The position numbers and the translations under genes are program-made. From positions 1 through 64,000 of the forward strand of contig NJFT01000192.1 of the NCBI GenBank assembly GCA_002221725.1: a stretch of DNA of 64,000 nucleotides. The letters run 5' to 3'. The notes under the pieces are model-generated. The model saw only the letters and a list, made by a program, of their open reading frames with translations. It had not been told where the DNA came from and ran no database searches. Positions 43,720 through 54,580 of the stretch are shown here, piece after piece. This DNA comes from Scedosporium boydii. Taxonomy: Eukaryota; Ascomycota; Sordariomycetes; Microascales; Microascaceae. Within the stretch, counting starts at the first letter, position 1; the number at the start of each line of letters is the position of its first letter.

Positions 43720-46700
43720 CGTGGTCTAGGGGGGCGTGTATCGGCTCACGTCAGGGACCAATTCGATTGTTTGGGTGGACCCAGTACCGTGATGAGGGAG
43801 GGAAGTCCGGTGAAGGAGGACCGAGCCCAACAAAAGCAATCCCGGATAGGACAAGTAATTGGCCTTGGGCGATCAATGGCAGGAGGCTCTGACGTCAATC
43901 CGAGAACGGGATGAGAACAGCTTCGATTCGAATTCGAGATGATTTGTTTTAATATTGTCCGCGCGGAAACGGGGATAAATGAAAAGAAACCGAAGAGAAA
44001 GTGGTGTGGAGGTAGCCAGATGCTATTAAAGTGACTGGCTGGGTACTTGCGAGGGTTGCGAGGGTACTCGGTAGATTAAACGATGCGACTTCAGAGAGTG
44101 TACCACAGGGTACGGCACTCGGAAAAGCTTAGTGGTTCGTTCCCCTGGATCAAAGGTGTCGCGGTCGCGATGTCCCTGTCTTTGCGGGCAACTCAAAAAT
44201 GTCGAGTACGAGGTGGTTTGAGATGGCCCAAAACCTCTCGTGAGAGAACAGCAGAGGAAAAAATTTGGCCGTTCGGGTTTTCTAGAAATGCGATGCAGAC
44301 AATGGATCGATTGCTAGCTGGCGATGTACCTCGTACGTTCTCGCCGAGATGGGAGAAGCAAGCTGCCTGGCTCTGGAGTTCGTGGTCGAACTGTACCCTT
44401 GCGTAATTGTGGCGTTGGCGATCGACGACCAAACTGGTCTGGTCAGGACAGAAGGGGCAAAGTCAATTCTTGTACCTGGTTTCTGAAAGGCTGGTGTCGA
44501 GGCACGACGGAGATTTGCTGGTAATAATTGTAGTAATATAAAAAATTGAAGCTCCAACGTTGTAGTATTGAATGTTTCACACAACGCAGCACAACAGTCG
44601 TACTTCGTAGGTGTCTGCAGGACAGGACAGGACAGGAACAGAGATGCACCGCGTAGTATCGAAGCACGGGGGCATGGGGTGTCTCGATGTCTTAAAGCCT
44701 TGAGCTGTCGTGTGGTTTAGGCCTTGGATGTTGAGGGGGATTGGAGAGAACACAAAAGGGAACCAAGAGAGGAAGGTGGAGAAGTACTAAGTACCAGCTA
44801 GAGGTCTTACCAGCCTCCAGATCAAGTCTGGGCAAGGCGGTACGTGGGTACAGAATGTCTTCGCACACTACGAAGTGGTGTTGTACGCATATACACAGGT
44901 ACACGATGAAGCTATGTACGAAGTACGAAGAACTTGACATTGGACACATTGATCGATTACCTCCGTAGTGCATGCAGGCAGCGCGGACTCCTTTTAACAG
45001 ACACCAGCCAAACCTGCAGGCGGGCTGATTTAGCGTACCGCAACCTTTGACAATTGATGGCGGAACATCAATTCATCGTGAGGTCAGGTACGCAGTATTA
45101 GTTGTAAGTACCTCAGTGTTATTATTTAAATTTTTTCCTCCCTCCCCTTCCCGCTTCGTCTGCCTTGGCACTTGGTCCATGGCTTGGACTGATAGGTACT
45201 TCGAACCTCCTACCTGTGGAGAGGCAGTCAACATCAATCACTCGTCTATCAAACTACGTCTCTTCTTCTTCCCCCTCGATTTTCTTCTACGAAGTATTGA
45301 TATTATCAACCCAACTCTTCAATTGGGCTGACGTTGACTTGACCTCCTCCACAGTGTCCGCACAGGGAAAAATTTAGTGCTCCTCGCCAACCTCCCTTAC
45401 GGGTCTTCCCCAACGATCCAAGGCGATTCAATGGACAACTGTTCAGGTACTCCTGCTTTTTCTCAGGATACTCCTGCGTAAGTTGCTTGACTAAAGCTGC
45501 AATAGGACCACTGATGGGACGAGCCCTAAGCCAGTCGTTGGTGGTCGCGGTTCAAGCCAGTCCACTCTGGAGGCGAATAATGGCTCCTGCTATAGCCCAC
45601 TCGAAATCCCCCTTATTCCCCTATCTTGGATTTGAGTTTTTACCCCTTACTTCTTACACCCCTCGTCGGAAAACTAAGATTCGTCTTTGCACGTTCTGAA
45701 GTAGCACCCCCAAGAAGTAGGAATTATAAAAGTATTTCATAAGCCCGTCCGCTCATCGGAAGCCGGTCGACGTTTATCGATACATCCATTTTTTCCCCTC
45801 TCCGAAGGATCGGAGGAGTTTCCTTGGAGCTAGTCACGAGCAGCGAGGAATGGCTTGTCTGCCGTACCCTCAGACTGCCCGTTCCATATGCGGGATGATC
45901 TGTGCAGGACAAGCCCGGCTGGACAGACGGTGGGCGCCACATGGATGCATTGGTCGGCCGTTTATGGGAACTGCCGGTGTTCTCGAAAGCTCCAACGCGA
46001 GACATCCAGCTTTGGCCCGTTGCGTTGAGTCCAGCCGGTTCATACCTCAAAAATCCTACCCTGGGCGGCGGATGAAGAATCTCTATAGTTGAGATATTAT
46101 GCGACTGAACCAAGGTCCAAGATCTCAAGACATGACTGTTCGTCTGCTGACCCTTGCTTCCGACTCCGCAGACGACCGCATCGTGCTTCGTAACGTCGTT
46201 GAGTACCATTCCATATGGAGACCTGCACTCATTCAGTTACTTCGTACATTACTTCGTACGCAGTATGGACCTGTGCTCCCCCCTTGTTTCGCTGCTCCTC
46301 AGTCCTCTTTTAGATTTAATACATACATGAGACCCTTGTCTAGGAAGCGGTACTGTGTCGTACCGCTCCAGTGGCTTGGTAGACGATGGCTGCTGCAAAA
46401 GAAGAAGTTTTCAAGGTCACAGTCACCGAGAGAAAAACCCAAGCCCCACGGACGTCAGCACTCCAGCCCGACCACCGCTAAATATGTCTTAGAATAGGAC
46501 GGCGATGAATGACATATAAACCCGCGATGAAAATGCCCCAAACAAAGGAAGCCGGATTCAGTCCAACAGGCAAAATACAAGGCAGACCTAGAGCCTGGCT
46601 GATCAGATTACCGTGCAGTCGGCTTGTTGCCCGGCAGCCACTGGGTTCCGGTAGTGATAGGGACTGGCGAGGAAAAAAAGAACACGCAGGTCCCCGTTTA

Positions 46701-47032
46701 GTTTAGGTGAACTAGATAGAGGTAACATAGTGGTGGTTCATAAAGAAAGGGTATGAATATTCTTAGTATGCTTCACTATCCGAATAACAGGTGCGCATAC
46801 GCACATCCGCTGAGCTTCCCGAAAACGAAGTGAGAGTACATATTGCTCTTAGCTCCAATCTTCCCCTACTCACCGAGCCGCGTCGTTCTCGTCGGTTGAC
46901 GAGAGAAGCAAAAACTGTATCATGAAATCGTCAATCCGCGCCATTCAACAACGCGGCCGGGAACATGAACGCGCTTTCTGCAGTAGCCAGCCCTTCCCGA
47001 ACTCAAGATCCCAGAGTCGAGCCATCTAAGTA
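43720..47032. other. 3.3-kb region without a recognised gene
   Basis: No convincing coding signal. A 161-codon frame at 45724-46209 (-) is the longest and has no recognisable features. The dispersed 9-mer occurs at 44601, 44917, 45288, 46238 and 46250. The last two copies are in the same orientation, 12 bp apart. Confidence 0.55.
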
Positions 47033-47695
47033 TCATTTCTGCGGCTCGGCATACTTCTTGGTCCACTCCTTTGCCGTTTGAATAGCAGCTTGCTCGTCCT
47101 CCTTCCAACTCTTGGCTACGTCAGCGGCTAGTGGGTCGTCGGGATTTGGCGCACCGAGGAGCGCTTGGATCGAGAGAAGGATCGTGCGAATCTGGAGGGC
47201 CGGAGACCAGTTATCTGCAACAGGGACCCTTATGTTAGTGCGAGGATGATTCAAAGAAAAGGTTCCGGATCCATCAAAGGGCGCGCAGTACTTTTCAGGA
47301 CATCCAAGCAGATCCTTCCCAGCTTATCAACGTTGGGGTGGAAGATTTTCGTGAGGAACCGAATCTTGGGTGGGGTCATAGGATAGTCGTCAGGAAGGAA
47401 CAGTTCGAGCTTGAAAACACCTCCTGCTTGGCCGTTAGGACTTCGTTGTCAGTCACCCTAAATATTCAGCGCATCACCGACCTTCGTAGGGCGACTGTGC
47501 AGGACCGTGGATCTCGACGTCGAAATATCGAAGGTTGTCCTCATGAGGGACCGCACTGATTCCTGGAACGCTATACCGATATGACCACCAGTTAGTTCTG
47601 GGAAGGGGGCTTTAGTGGAGTTGGAAGGTCCCAAGGACGTACGGCTCCTTTTGGAGACGCTCAGTCTCCTTGATAATCCTCTTTGGCAGCGCCAT
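47033..47695 (-). CDS. Ubc13, ubiquitin-conjugating enzyme E2 for Lys63 chains
   Basis: Four exons (47695..47643, 47570..47482, 47423..47292, 47214..47033) join to 151 aa, the normal size. Introns are 57-77 nt with GTACG, GTCGG and GTACT donors. With an Mms2-type partner, Ubc13 builds Lys63-linked chains in post-replication DNA repair. Diagnostic features are [15 protein letters not shown] at the start, [36 protein letters not shown] with the active-site Cys, [19 protein letters not shown], and the Ubc13-type [12 protein letters not shown]. All catalytic residues are intact. The donor of intron 2 (GTCGGT) is weaker than the others but keeps frame and family sequence. Confidence 0.95.
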
Positions 47696-48737
47696 ATTGT
47701 TTCAGTCCTGGGATCGTAGAACTAAACTATCTGATAACTCTAAAACAGTGACAGTGCTCCTGGATTAGATTCCAGTACTTTCGACGTAGGAGTCGAACGA
47801 CGCTCGGAGATTTAGGGCGAAATGAGGGTTGAGGCTGGGCCAAGACGAGGCTGAAGGATGGCGTCGCGGGGTAGCAGCGAGACACGGGGGATAAGGGAAT
47901 GGCAAAGAAGAAGGCGGGGGTCTGGCTGGTGTTCGGAATCCGCCTGGAGTTTCGCAAGGGAGGGAAAGGATGCCGGCGCAAGAACCTAGGCCTAGATCAA
48001 TGATGACTGATTTGATGTAAAGTATTAACTGGTCGAAGACTGGAGAGAGCTCACAAACTTCAGGGTAGGTGGGTAGAAACCAACTGAAATCAATGATGCA
48101 AGAATGGAGGGGTTAATTCACTTTGTCTGACCAGAACCTCAAACCGCTTTCACAGAAGACCAAGAAATTGACCGGGTGTTTGGTGAATTCCAAGGTCAAG
48201 ACCAACCTGCTTCAGGCGGGTCAGCATCAACGGAGCTGCACTCTAGTGAGCAACTGGCCTATACACCCACTGAAGATTTGAGACTGGAGGCGAATTCAGG
48301 CTCTACAGCTGCTGCTTTGGGCTATTCAGCACTATAAGTACATCAACTTTGGTTGGCAGATTGACGAAGATGAATTAAAAGTATTAACTAACTGAACTTA
48401 TATGGAAAGATACTTTTCCGCTAACATTAATCTTGGCCCTCGCCTTTCATTCAATCAAGAGACAAGCTCAGCTGTGTCGCACGATGACTTGGATGACAAT
48501 GGCACACTCAACTTTTGGCTCGTCTCATCTCATCTCATCAACAGTCGCTTAACCTCATCCCCAGGCCCACTTCGGTTACACCTAATCCAAGAGTTGCGTC
48601 AAACGTCCTTGGACTGCATCGGGTCGAACCTCGCGTGACTCGACCACGGCTGAATTTGCGCCATCTCTTTCTCGAGACTACGCTAAGGAGTAAAGACTGG
48701 CTGGAGATGAGGCCGACTCATCCAAGCTTCGCGAACG
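47696..48737. other. Divergent promoter region, UBC13 / WDR59
   Basis: 1.0 kb between divergent start codons. Frames here are short and without family content. Both promoters must lie within it. Confidence 0.6.
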
Positions 48738-51700
48738 ATGCCGCTCCTCTCCTCGGACCTAGGCGACGTGTCGAAAAAGAGGAAACCCATCAAGTCGGCT
48801 TATGAAAGTGGCACTTTTGACCATGACATGACCATTCATGTCGATGGCAAGGTTGGTTCCGCGACGATTTCGCCTTGCGGACGGGATGTCGCTCTTGCGT
48901 CGTAAGTGGCTCTGCATCTTAACACAACCCAACTCAAAGCTAATGAGTCCGTTCATCCTTCGGCTAGCCCTGATGGCCTTGCTATCATTGACTTAGACGA
49001 CCCGTATAACCCTCCCCGTCGCTTGAGAAGCCATGGCCTTCCTTGGCTCGTTGTAGATGTGCAATGGTCTCCTTTCTCTGCCCGCGACTACTGGGTCGTA
49101 TCAACAGCGAATCATCGCGCCCTCGTCTGGAATCTCAATCTTAGGGATGACTCGCCCTCAGGTGCTATTGAGCACTCTCTCAGAGGACACAACCGAGCCA
49201 TCACAGATGTCAACTTCTCCGCACATCATCCCGACTTCCTTGCTACTTGCTCAGTCGACGGCTACGTGCACTGCTGGGATCTACGGCGACCTAGACAACC
49301 AGTCGTTACCTTCTGTGACTGGTTTTCAGGTGCGACGCAAGTTAAGTATAATCGCCAGGACCCTCATATCCTGGCATCGTCACATGACAGATGGCTTCAC
49401 ATCTGGGATGAGCGGCGGCCTAGCGAGCCGCTGCGGTCTATCTACGCCCATAACTCCAAGATTTACGGCATTGATTGGAACCGAGTGCAGCGAAATGCTG
49501 TCGTTACGTGTTCGCTAGACAAGAGCATCAAGTACTGGGATTATAGTCGACACGACGACATCCCGGAGCGCGTAATCAGGACGGACTTCCCGATATGGAG
49601 AGCACGGCATACGCCATTCGGCAACGGCCTCCTTGCTATGCCGCAGTCCGAGCCCGGAGACCTATATCTCTATCACAACAAACGACCCGCGGAAGCCCCC
49701 CTCGACGGCAGAGCTGAGCCGGCCGCCGTATTCCCAGGTCATGGCAACCACAAGGTTAAGGAATTCCTATGGAGAAGCCGTGGAGGAGTCAGTGATGAAG
49801 GCCGCGATGAGCGCGAATTCCAGCTCGTGTCCTGGGGAGCTGACAACCAGCTTCGACTCCAAAGCATCGACGCTAGCACATTCAGATCTGTCGGCTACGT
49901 CAAGGGTGCCCCGGTTCAAGAAAAACTCAACATCACTCGTAAAGGCGCTGCGTACAAGACTTTCCGGTCAGTTGGGGGAGAAGGCCACCGCGACCGGAGG
50001 GACGCGACGATGAGTGACCTGAAGCCCTCTACCACGGCCAGCAAAAATTACCAGAGCGCTCTTACTATGGGTATGAGGGCGATGCCCATCAACCGACATA
50101 GGATAGGTGCGTCGTGGAGAGGAACGTCAATGACGGCCAAATCATCCAATACGAGGGACCTCAAAGGCAGCCTTGCCCAAATTGGCTGGATGAAGGGTGT
50201 CACTATGACCAAACGGAAGCCTTCCGGTGAGGATTCACAAGGGAACCAGCAGGGTGCTAAAGACGCTTCCTCCCTATTTGGCCATGGCTATCTTAATGAT
50301 GAGTGGGGAGAACCTGAGACAATCCAGGAAGAGGTGCTTCGCATAAGCCAGCAATTACCGAAAGTGAAATGGGAGTCGATTAACATGGAGACTTTAACAC
50401 TCGAGGCATCCTTGAACGGGCCCTGGGGCGTGGGCGGAGCGTCCATCTTTTTCAAGGTTAAAGTTGACATCCCATCCAATTACCCAAAATCCAGGGCGCC
50501 GAAGTTTACTATCGAGAAGACGTCGCTCATGCCCCCCGCAACTCACAAACGGGTCGAAAGCGATATATCGAAACTCGTGCAAAGATTTCTGGAGAAGAAG
50601 CCAAATTGTCTGGATGTGGCATTTTCTTACCTGCTTGGGGATATTGACCTCGAATCCAGCACGTCATTCTTCAAGAATGTGAAAGATCTAGAAGACGGCC
50701 TGGACGGGCTTGCCGATGAAAGTTCCAGCGAGGATGAAGACAATGACATTCCCGCAGGCGGCTCGGCTTCCATGTCCCAAGAGTTGACATCTAGCGTCGT
50801 AGCCGAGAATTCACTTGCTCCGACAACGCGAATGCCCATGCCGCCACCTCCTCGTGTGTGCGGTGCTCGCTTCTCCCACGATGGGCGTCTTGTATGTTTC
50901 TTCCCTACCAAAGAGGAGAAGATGAAACTTCTCTTCGCGCCACTGGACCCCGCCGCCGCCGTCGTCGCCAGAGATAGACCCAAGGACGAACCGGTATTTC
51001 CCGGGTTTGGCAGACTTATCCAGGAATCTCCACTCCGGCACCGCTATGCACAAGAGGATACGTCAGCCACGGAAGACCAATCCGAATCGGATGACTTGGC
51101 AAGCTCGTCGACTTCTTCAAGCGACTCTGAGTCTACCTCGATGCACAAGTCCGGTCTCTGGTATCACCCCGGCCGTTCTCTACGCAAAACCTGGAGTGAA
51201 AGCCGATCGATTCGTTCTAGCGGCGGAGGAACTGGCGTGGGGACAGGAACTGGAACCGGGGCTAGCAGAAAGCGTCTGAGCCGGCCCAAAAGTATTATTT
51301 CCATTCATGACCTCCGTGGCGACCTACCCTCCAAGAAGGAGTTTGCCCAGGAGTACCTTATTTTTGGAGACGGTGCCAAGGTGTGCAGCCATAATGCCAA
51401 GGTAGCTGAAAAGTACGGCCGCCATGACTTGGTTGATATCTGGAAATACGCAGCTCTCCTGTTGAGGAAAGGAATTCCGCTTGACCTCATACATCAGGAA
51501 ACCAGTCACGAGTCTGTTCTCGTTATCGCACGCGATGTTATGAAGAGGCTTCACGAGATGGAGGATGAAGACTCGGAGTATTCAACATCGCCTGACAGCG
51601 GGAGCGGGTTGGTCGGCCGAGTGAAATGGGGCTCTCACCCTCTCGCCCTAGCTTTCGTCAAGGACTTGTTTGCCTATTTTGAGCAACAAGCCGACGTTCA

Positions 51701-53417
51701 GATGCTAGCTATGCTGTCGTGCATTTTCAGCGAGGCGTCCACCCAAGATTCGGTGGCCTACATTGATTCGCATATTACCCAACCCGAAACGCCGCTCCCA
51801 TTAAAGGCGCCGTCATTTTCGCTAGATTATTTCCCTGCAGATGCAGGCTCCTTCCACGTTCTGCCACACGGGCCACACCACCATGGACACGGTCATGGTC
51901 GCAGCCAGACCAACTCAGCCATTCACACACCGAAGACCATACACACTCCGGTCCGCTATTCCGGCTCCCAAATATCAGACGACGGACTTTGGACCGGCGA
52001 TCCCGGGTCCAACTCTTACTCATGCGGAGAGACGCCGCCAACGAAAGGGGCACGGGACTACTTGGGGGACGTAGATCAAACGCAGAGCCTCTCGTCCTCG
52101 CCCAACACTCGGCCATTCAAGAGAATGAATTCAGCCCTGGCGTCGAGCATCGCCGCCAACTTTTCTCGTCCATTTGCGAACTCGACGTCTTCGTCGCCGC
52201 CGAGTCAAGTACGGAAACGACCCAGCCCCGCGGAAGCGATCCTGGGTAACCTCGCGCCCGCCGGCATCGGAGGAATTACTTGGGGAGGCTCGGCACTCCT
52301 GGGAGATTCAGGCGGAACGGCGCGGACGTCCATGTCGGATGATGACTTTAGGGAGGAGCTGCTTCCCTTGGTCCCCATCCAAGTCGCCATAGCGGTAGAG
52401 GATCAGGCCATGTTCGACGACGACGGATGGCTCGTTGTGCCGTTGCTGGACCCCACGGAAAGTGCGATGCACGCGTGCTATCGTTATGCGTATGCCGAGA
52501 TGCTCCACATGTGGGAGCTGCCGCTAGCACGGCTGGAAGTCATGAAGTTTAACTTTTTAAAGGGAGGTAATGCCGGCCTTCATAACAGCAGCAGCAGCAA
52601 CCTGGATGGCGGTAGCCACGCGTCCTTTATCACAGCTGTTGAGGTTACCGCCGCATCGCCCAGTACGCACGTTCACCCGCCGTCGCCTATAATGCTAGGC
52701 AAGAAGGAGCAGCTTCACGCGCTCATAGCTTCGGGCCGCGGACTAGACGTTACCGGCGTATGCCGGATCCACGAAACTCAACTGGAGCCTCTCGAATACA
52801 CGTCGTCCACGGAGCCGCACGTCGGCGGGGCTGTGGGCACGTGCGATCGATGCCGCCGCCAGCAGAAGCAGCTGCGTTGCGTCTACTGCCTCGAGCCCGT
52901 GGACGCGCTCTACCCTCCTTGCCTCTCGTGCGGGTGCGCCAGCCACGAGACGTGTCTGGCGGAGTGGCACGCCGCGGGCGAAGTTACGTGTCCAGCAGGC
53001 GACGAGTGCAACTGCGTCGAGGAGGCGTCGCATGGGCAGGTGGAAACGTGGGCGGCCATGATGGGGGCTATCGGGAGGCACAAGAAGCGGAGGAGCTCGG
53101 CGCTCACTGCGATTGGCACCATGATCCCGCCTCCCGGTGACGCCGAGCACAGCGACGGGGAGGATGGTAGACCGAGCGGTGGCGGGAGTAGCTCCGGGTG
53201 GGAGAATGTGGGTTCGGCGGCGGGGATACCGTCGCGGCCGCATGGTAGCGTGACGTCGCCAGCTAAGATTAGCTTGGGGAATAGGTTGAAGAAGTCGGCG
53301 GGCGATTGGGGCCGCGGGTCACATTTGCGGAAGAATGGAGGTGGGCAAGGCCGAGGCGGCAGTGGGGGCGGAGGGGGCGGAGGGGGCGGAAGCAATCCTA
53401 AGAGGAAAGGGGCGTGA
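48738..53417 (+). CDS. WDR59/Mtc5 (Sea3), GATOR2/SEACAT subunit
   Basis: Two exons, 48738..48901 and 48968..53417, give 1537 aa. The 66-nt intron (GTAAGT donor, CGGCTAG acceptor) restores RDVALAS|PDGLAIIDLD. The protein belongs to the vacuole-associated complex that relieves GATOR1 inhibition of TORC1 when amino acids are present. A WD40 propeller spans about residues 30-370 (repeats such as RGHNRAITDVNFSAHHPDFLAT and YAHNSKIYGIDWN). An RWD domain lies at about 507-618 (QEEVLRISQQLPKVKWESI). A long disordered, Ser-rich middle follows. A C-terminal RING-type Cys cluster occupies about 1346-1406 (CDRC, CVYC, CLSCGCASHETCLAEW, CPAGDECNC). A Gly-rich tail ends the protein. This domain order is that of WDR59. 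Confidence 0.93.
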
Positions 53418-54057
53418 TCTTTGAGTGTGTAGGAGAGATTGGTAATATCATTGCGTATCTACGGGACATGGAACTGGGGAAAGGGGTGAATTTGGACTTT
53501 GAGGATAGATCATGACGGGGTCAAGATATTCAGTTGTAAGCTCTTGTATTAGCTGCGAAGCAGACAGACAGTGTAATCCATATTCGTGTATAAGTTCAAT
53601 ACTACCTTGTCCGCATATCTCCAACGAGAGAAGTCCGGCTGAGCAGAGCCTAGACGGAAGGATCAACGAATCGGGTCTCGTCCGCGGCTCAGGAAAGGAG
53701 TCATATGCTCTCTTCCCATGCTTGTTCAAGGGAGAGCGAGGGTTAGTGGCCCGAAGCCAAAGCAAGGTGAATAACAAGTGGTCGGAAGGAGAGTCCGAGC
53801 TGAGCTGCGGTTTGCGTCGCGTATCCGTTCGGAACGAATTCCCGCAAGCGTTTTTTGCTTTTCGTTTTCGTTTTCGTTTTCCTCTCTTCTCTTCTCTCCC
53901 GTCCACTCGCCGCCCCCCATTAATACTTCGTACTCTCGAAGGCGTCAAGTGTGGGGAAGCGAAGCCGCTCGTCTCATTAGAACGGGAAATAGGCTGGTTA
54001 GCTTGTATGGGGCCAACTAACGAGCCCTGCTTCCAACAGCCCACAAGAAGGGAACAA
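53418..54057. other. Region upstream of the tRNA gene
   Basis: No coding gene recognised. The 9-mer TACTTCGTA lies at 53924-53932. Just before the tRNA, CTAAC at 54017-54021 followed by CAG at 54037-54039 resembles the 3' end of a spliceosomal intron, which could mean a Pol II transcript crosses the locus. Confidence 0.45.
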
Positions 54058-54064
54058 GGGCCGA

Positions 54065-54075
54065 TGGTCTAGTGG
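54065..54075 (+). promoter_or_regulatory. tRNA internal promoter A box
   Basis: TGGTCTAGTGG matches the A-box consensus TRGYNNARNNG at every position. It lies wholly in the first tRNA exon, upstream of the D-arm insertion. Confidence 0.85.
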
Positions 54076-54077
54076 TA

Positions 54078-54154
54078 GTAAGTTCTCATCCGTCTGCTTC
54101 GTCGGTTCGACGCACCGAGGAAGCGAATTTCGTTTCTAACACTCACATCAATAG
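54078..54154 (+). other. Spliceosomal-type intron inside the tRNA-Pro D-arm
   Basis: 77 nt beginning GTAAGT and ending CAATAG, with TTCTAAC at 54134-54140 placing the branch A about 15 nt before the end. These match the introns of protein genes in the same window, including VPS34 and the aspartic protease. Exact removal leaves GGTA joined to TGATT, the canonical proline-tRNA D-arm. Internally there is a perfect 5-bp hairpin with a 3-nt loop (54100-54112). It does not resemble the usual tRNA intron, which sits after position 37. Whether the spliceosome acts on it is unproven; it could also be an inactivating insertion. Confidence 0.7.
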
Positions 54155-54170
54155 TGATTCTCGCTTAGGG

Positions 54171-54189
54171 TAACACCCAATGCATTGGT
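54171..54189 (+). other. Canonical anticodon-loop intron of tRNA-Pro
   Basis: 19 nt between position 37 (G) and position 38 (T), the standard eukaryotic site cut by the tRNA splicing endonuclease. It contains CCC (54176-54178), able to pair with the GGG of the anticodon loop, and a 12-bp palindrome CCAATGCATTGG. Boundaries are uncertain by 1 nt because T occurs on both sides. Confidence 0.8.
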
Positions 54190-54203
54190 TGCGAGAGGTC
54201 CCG

Positions 54204-54214
54204 GGTTCAATCCC
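54204..54214 (+). promoter_or_regulatory. tRNA internal promoter B box
   Basis: GGTTCAATCCC fits the B-box consensus GGTTCRANYCC. The gap between A and B boxes is 128 nt, stretched by the two introns; without the D-arm insertion it would be 51 nt. Confidence 0.85.
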
Positions 54215-54232
54215 CGGTTGGCCCCCATCTTC

Positions 54233-54239
54233 TTTTTTT
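54233..54239 (+). terminator. Pol III terminator
   Basis: A run of seven T begins 7 nt after the tRNA 3' end, the usual position and length for RNA polymerase III termination. Confidence 0.8.
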
Positions 54240-54580
54240 GGAGGTTCTCTCATTTTTTTTCTCTTTTTTTGTCGCCCTATTTAAATGGGGGATCCCTTAA
54301 ATTCTTTTCCTTCGTAGCAGTTTGCTTCATTTTGTGATATTGTTTTCGTGGGCTTGAGGTTGAGCGTGTTTGTAAATGCGTCTTGTATTTTCGTTTGCAA
54401 GAAAGGAAACCTCAACAATCATGGAGAGGGTTGATATTGAAAAGGTGGCGAAAAGATGAACAGCAGAAACATGAAACTGGGCTCCCCTGTTCAACACGAA
54501 AGGGGAGGCCGTTAACCGAAGAGATCGAAGAGAAGGAAGAAACCAAGAAAAATATACAAGCACGCGACAACACACTCCGC
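54240..54580. other. Intergenic region
   Basis: Between the tRNA terminator and the 3' end of the hydrolase gene. T-rich near the tRNA; no gene seen. Confidence 0.6.

Larger units (their letters stand above)
54058..54225 (+). tRNA. tRNA-Pro (anticodon AGG) with two introns
   Basis: Mature exons are 54058..54077, 54155..54170 and 54190..54225, giving 72 nt before CCA addition. The acceptor stem GGGCCGA pairs with TTGGCCC over all 7 bp (one G-U). The D stem GTC pairs with GAT. The anticodon stem CTCGC pairs with GCGAG around the loop TTAGGGT. The T stem CCGGG pairs with CCCGG around TTCAATC. This matches eukaryotic proline tRNA closely. It reads codons CCU and, after inosine formation, CCC and CCA. 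A 19-nt intron lies after position 37, as usual. A second insertion of 77 nt splits the D-arm between positions 21 and 22 (see separate entry). Promoter boxes and a T-run terminator are intact, so Pol III transcription is likely; maturation depends on removing the D-arm insertion. Confidence 0.85.

Noticed and set aside
45724..46209. 161-codon minus-strand frame
   Set aside because: No recognisable motif, and it lies in a gene-free interval with the same base composition as its flanks.
54104..54114. A second B-box-like sequence (GGTTCGACGCA) inside the D-arm insertion, suggesting a second tRNA
   Set aside because: Matches only part of the B-box consensus, and no acceptor, D or anticodon stems can be drawn around it. 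It is part of a small hairpin.
54076..54155. TAGT at both ends of the tRNA insertion as a target-site duplication of a transposon
   Set aside because: Keeping one TAGT would leave GGTAGTGATT, one base longer than the canonical proline-tRNA D-arm. Only the GT-AG boundaries restore the canonical sequence, so the repeat is probably chance.
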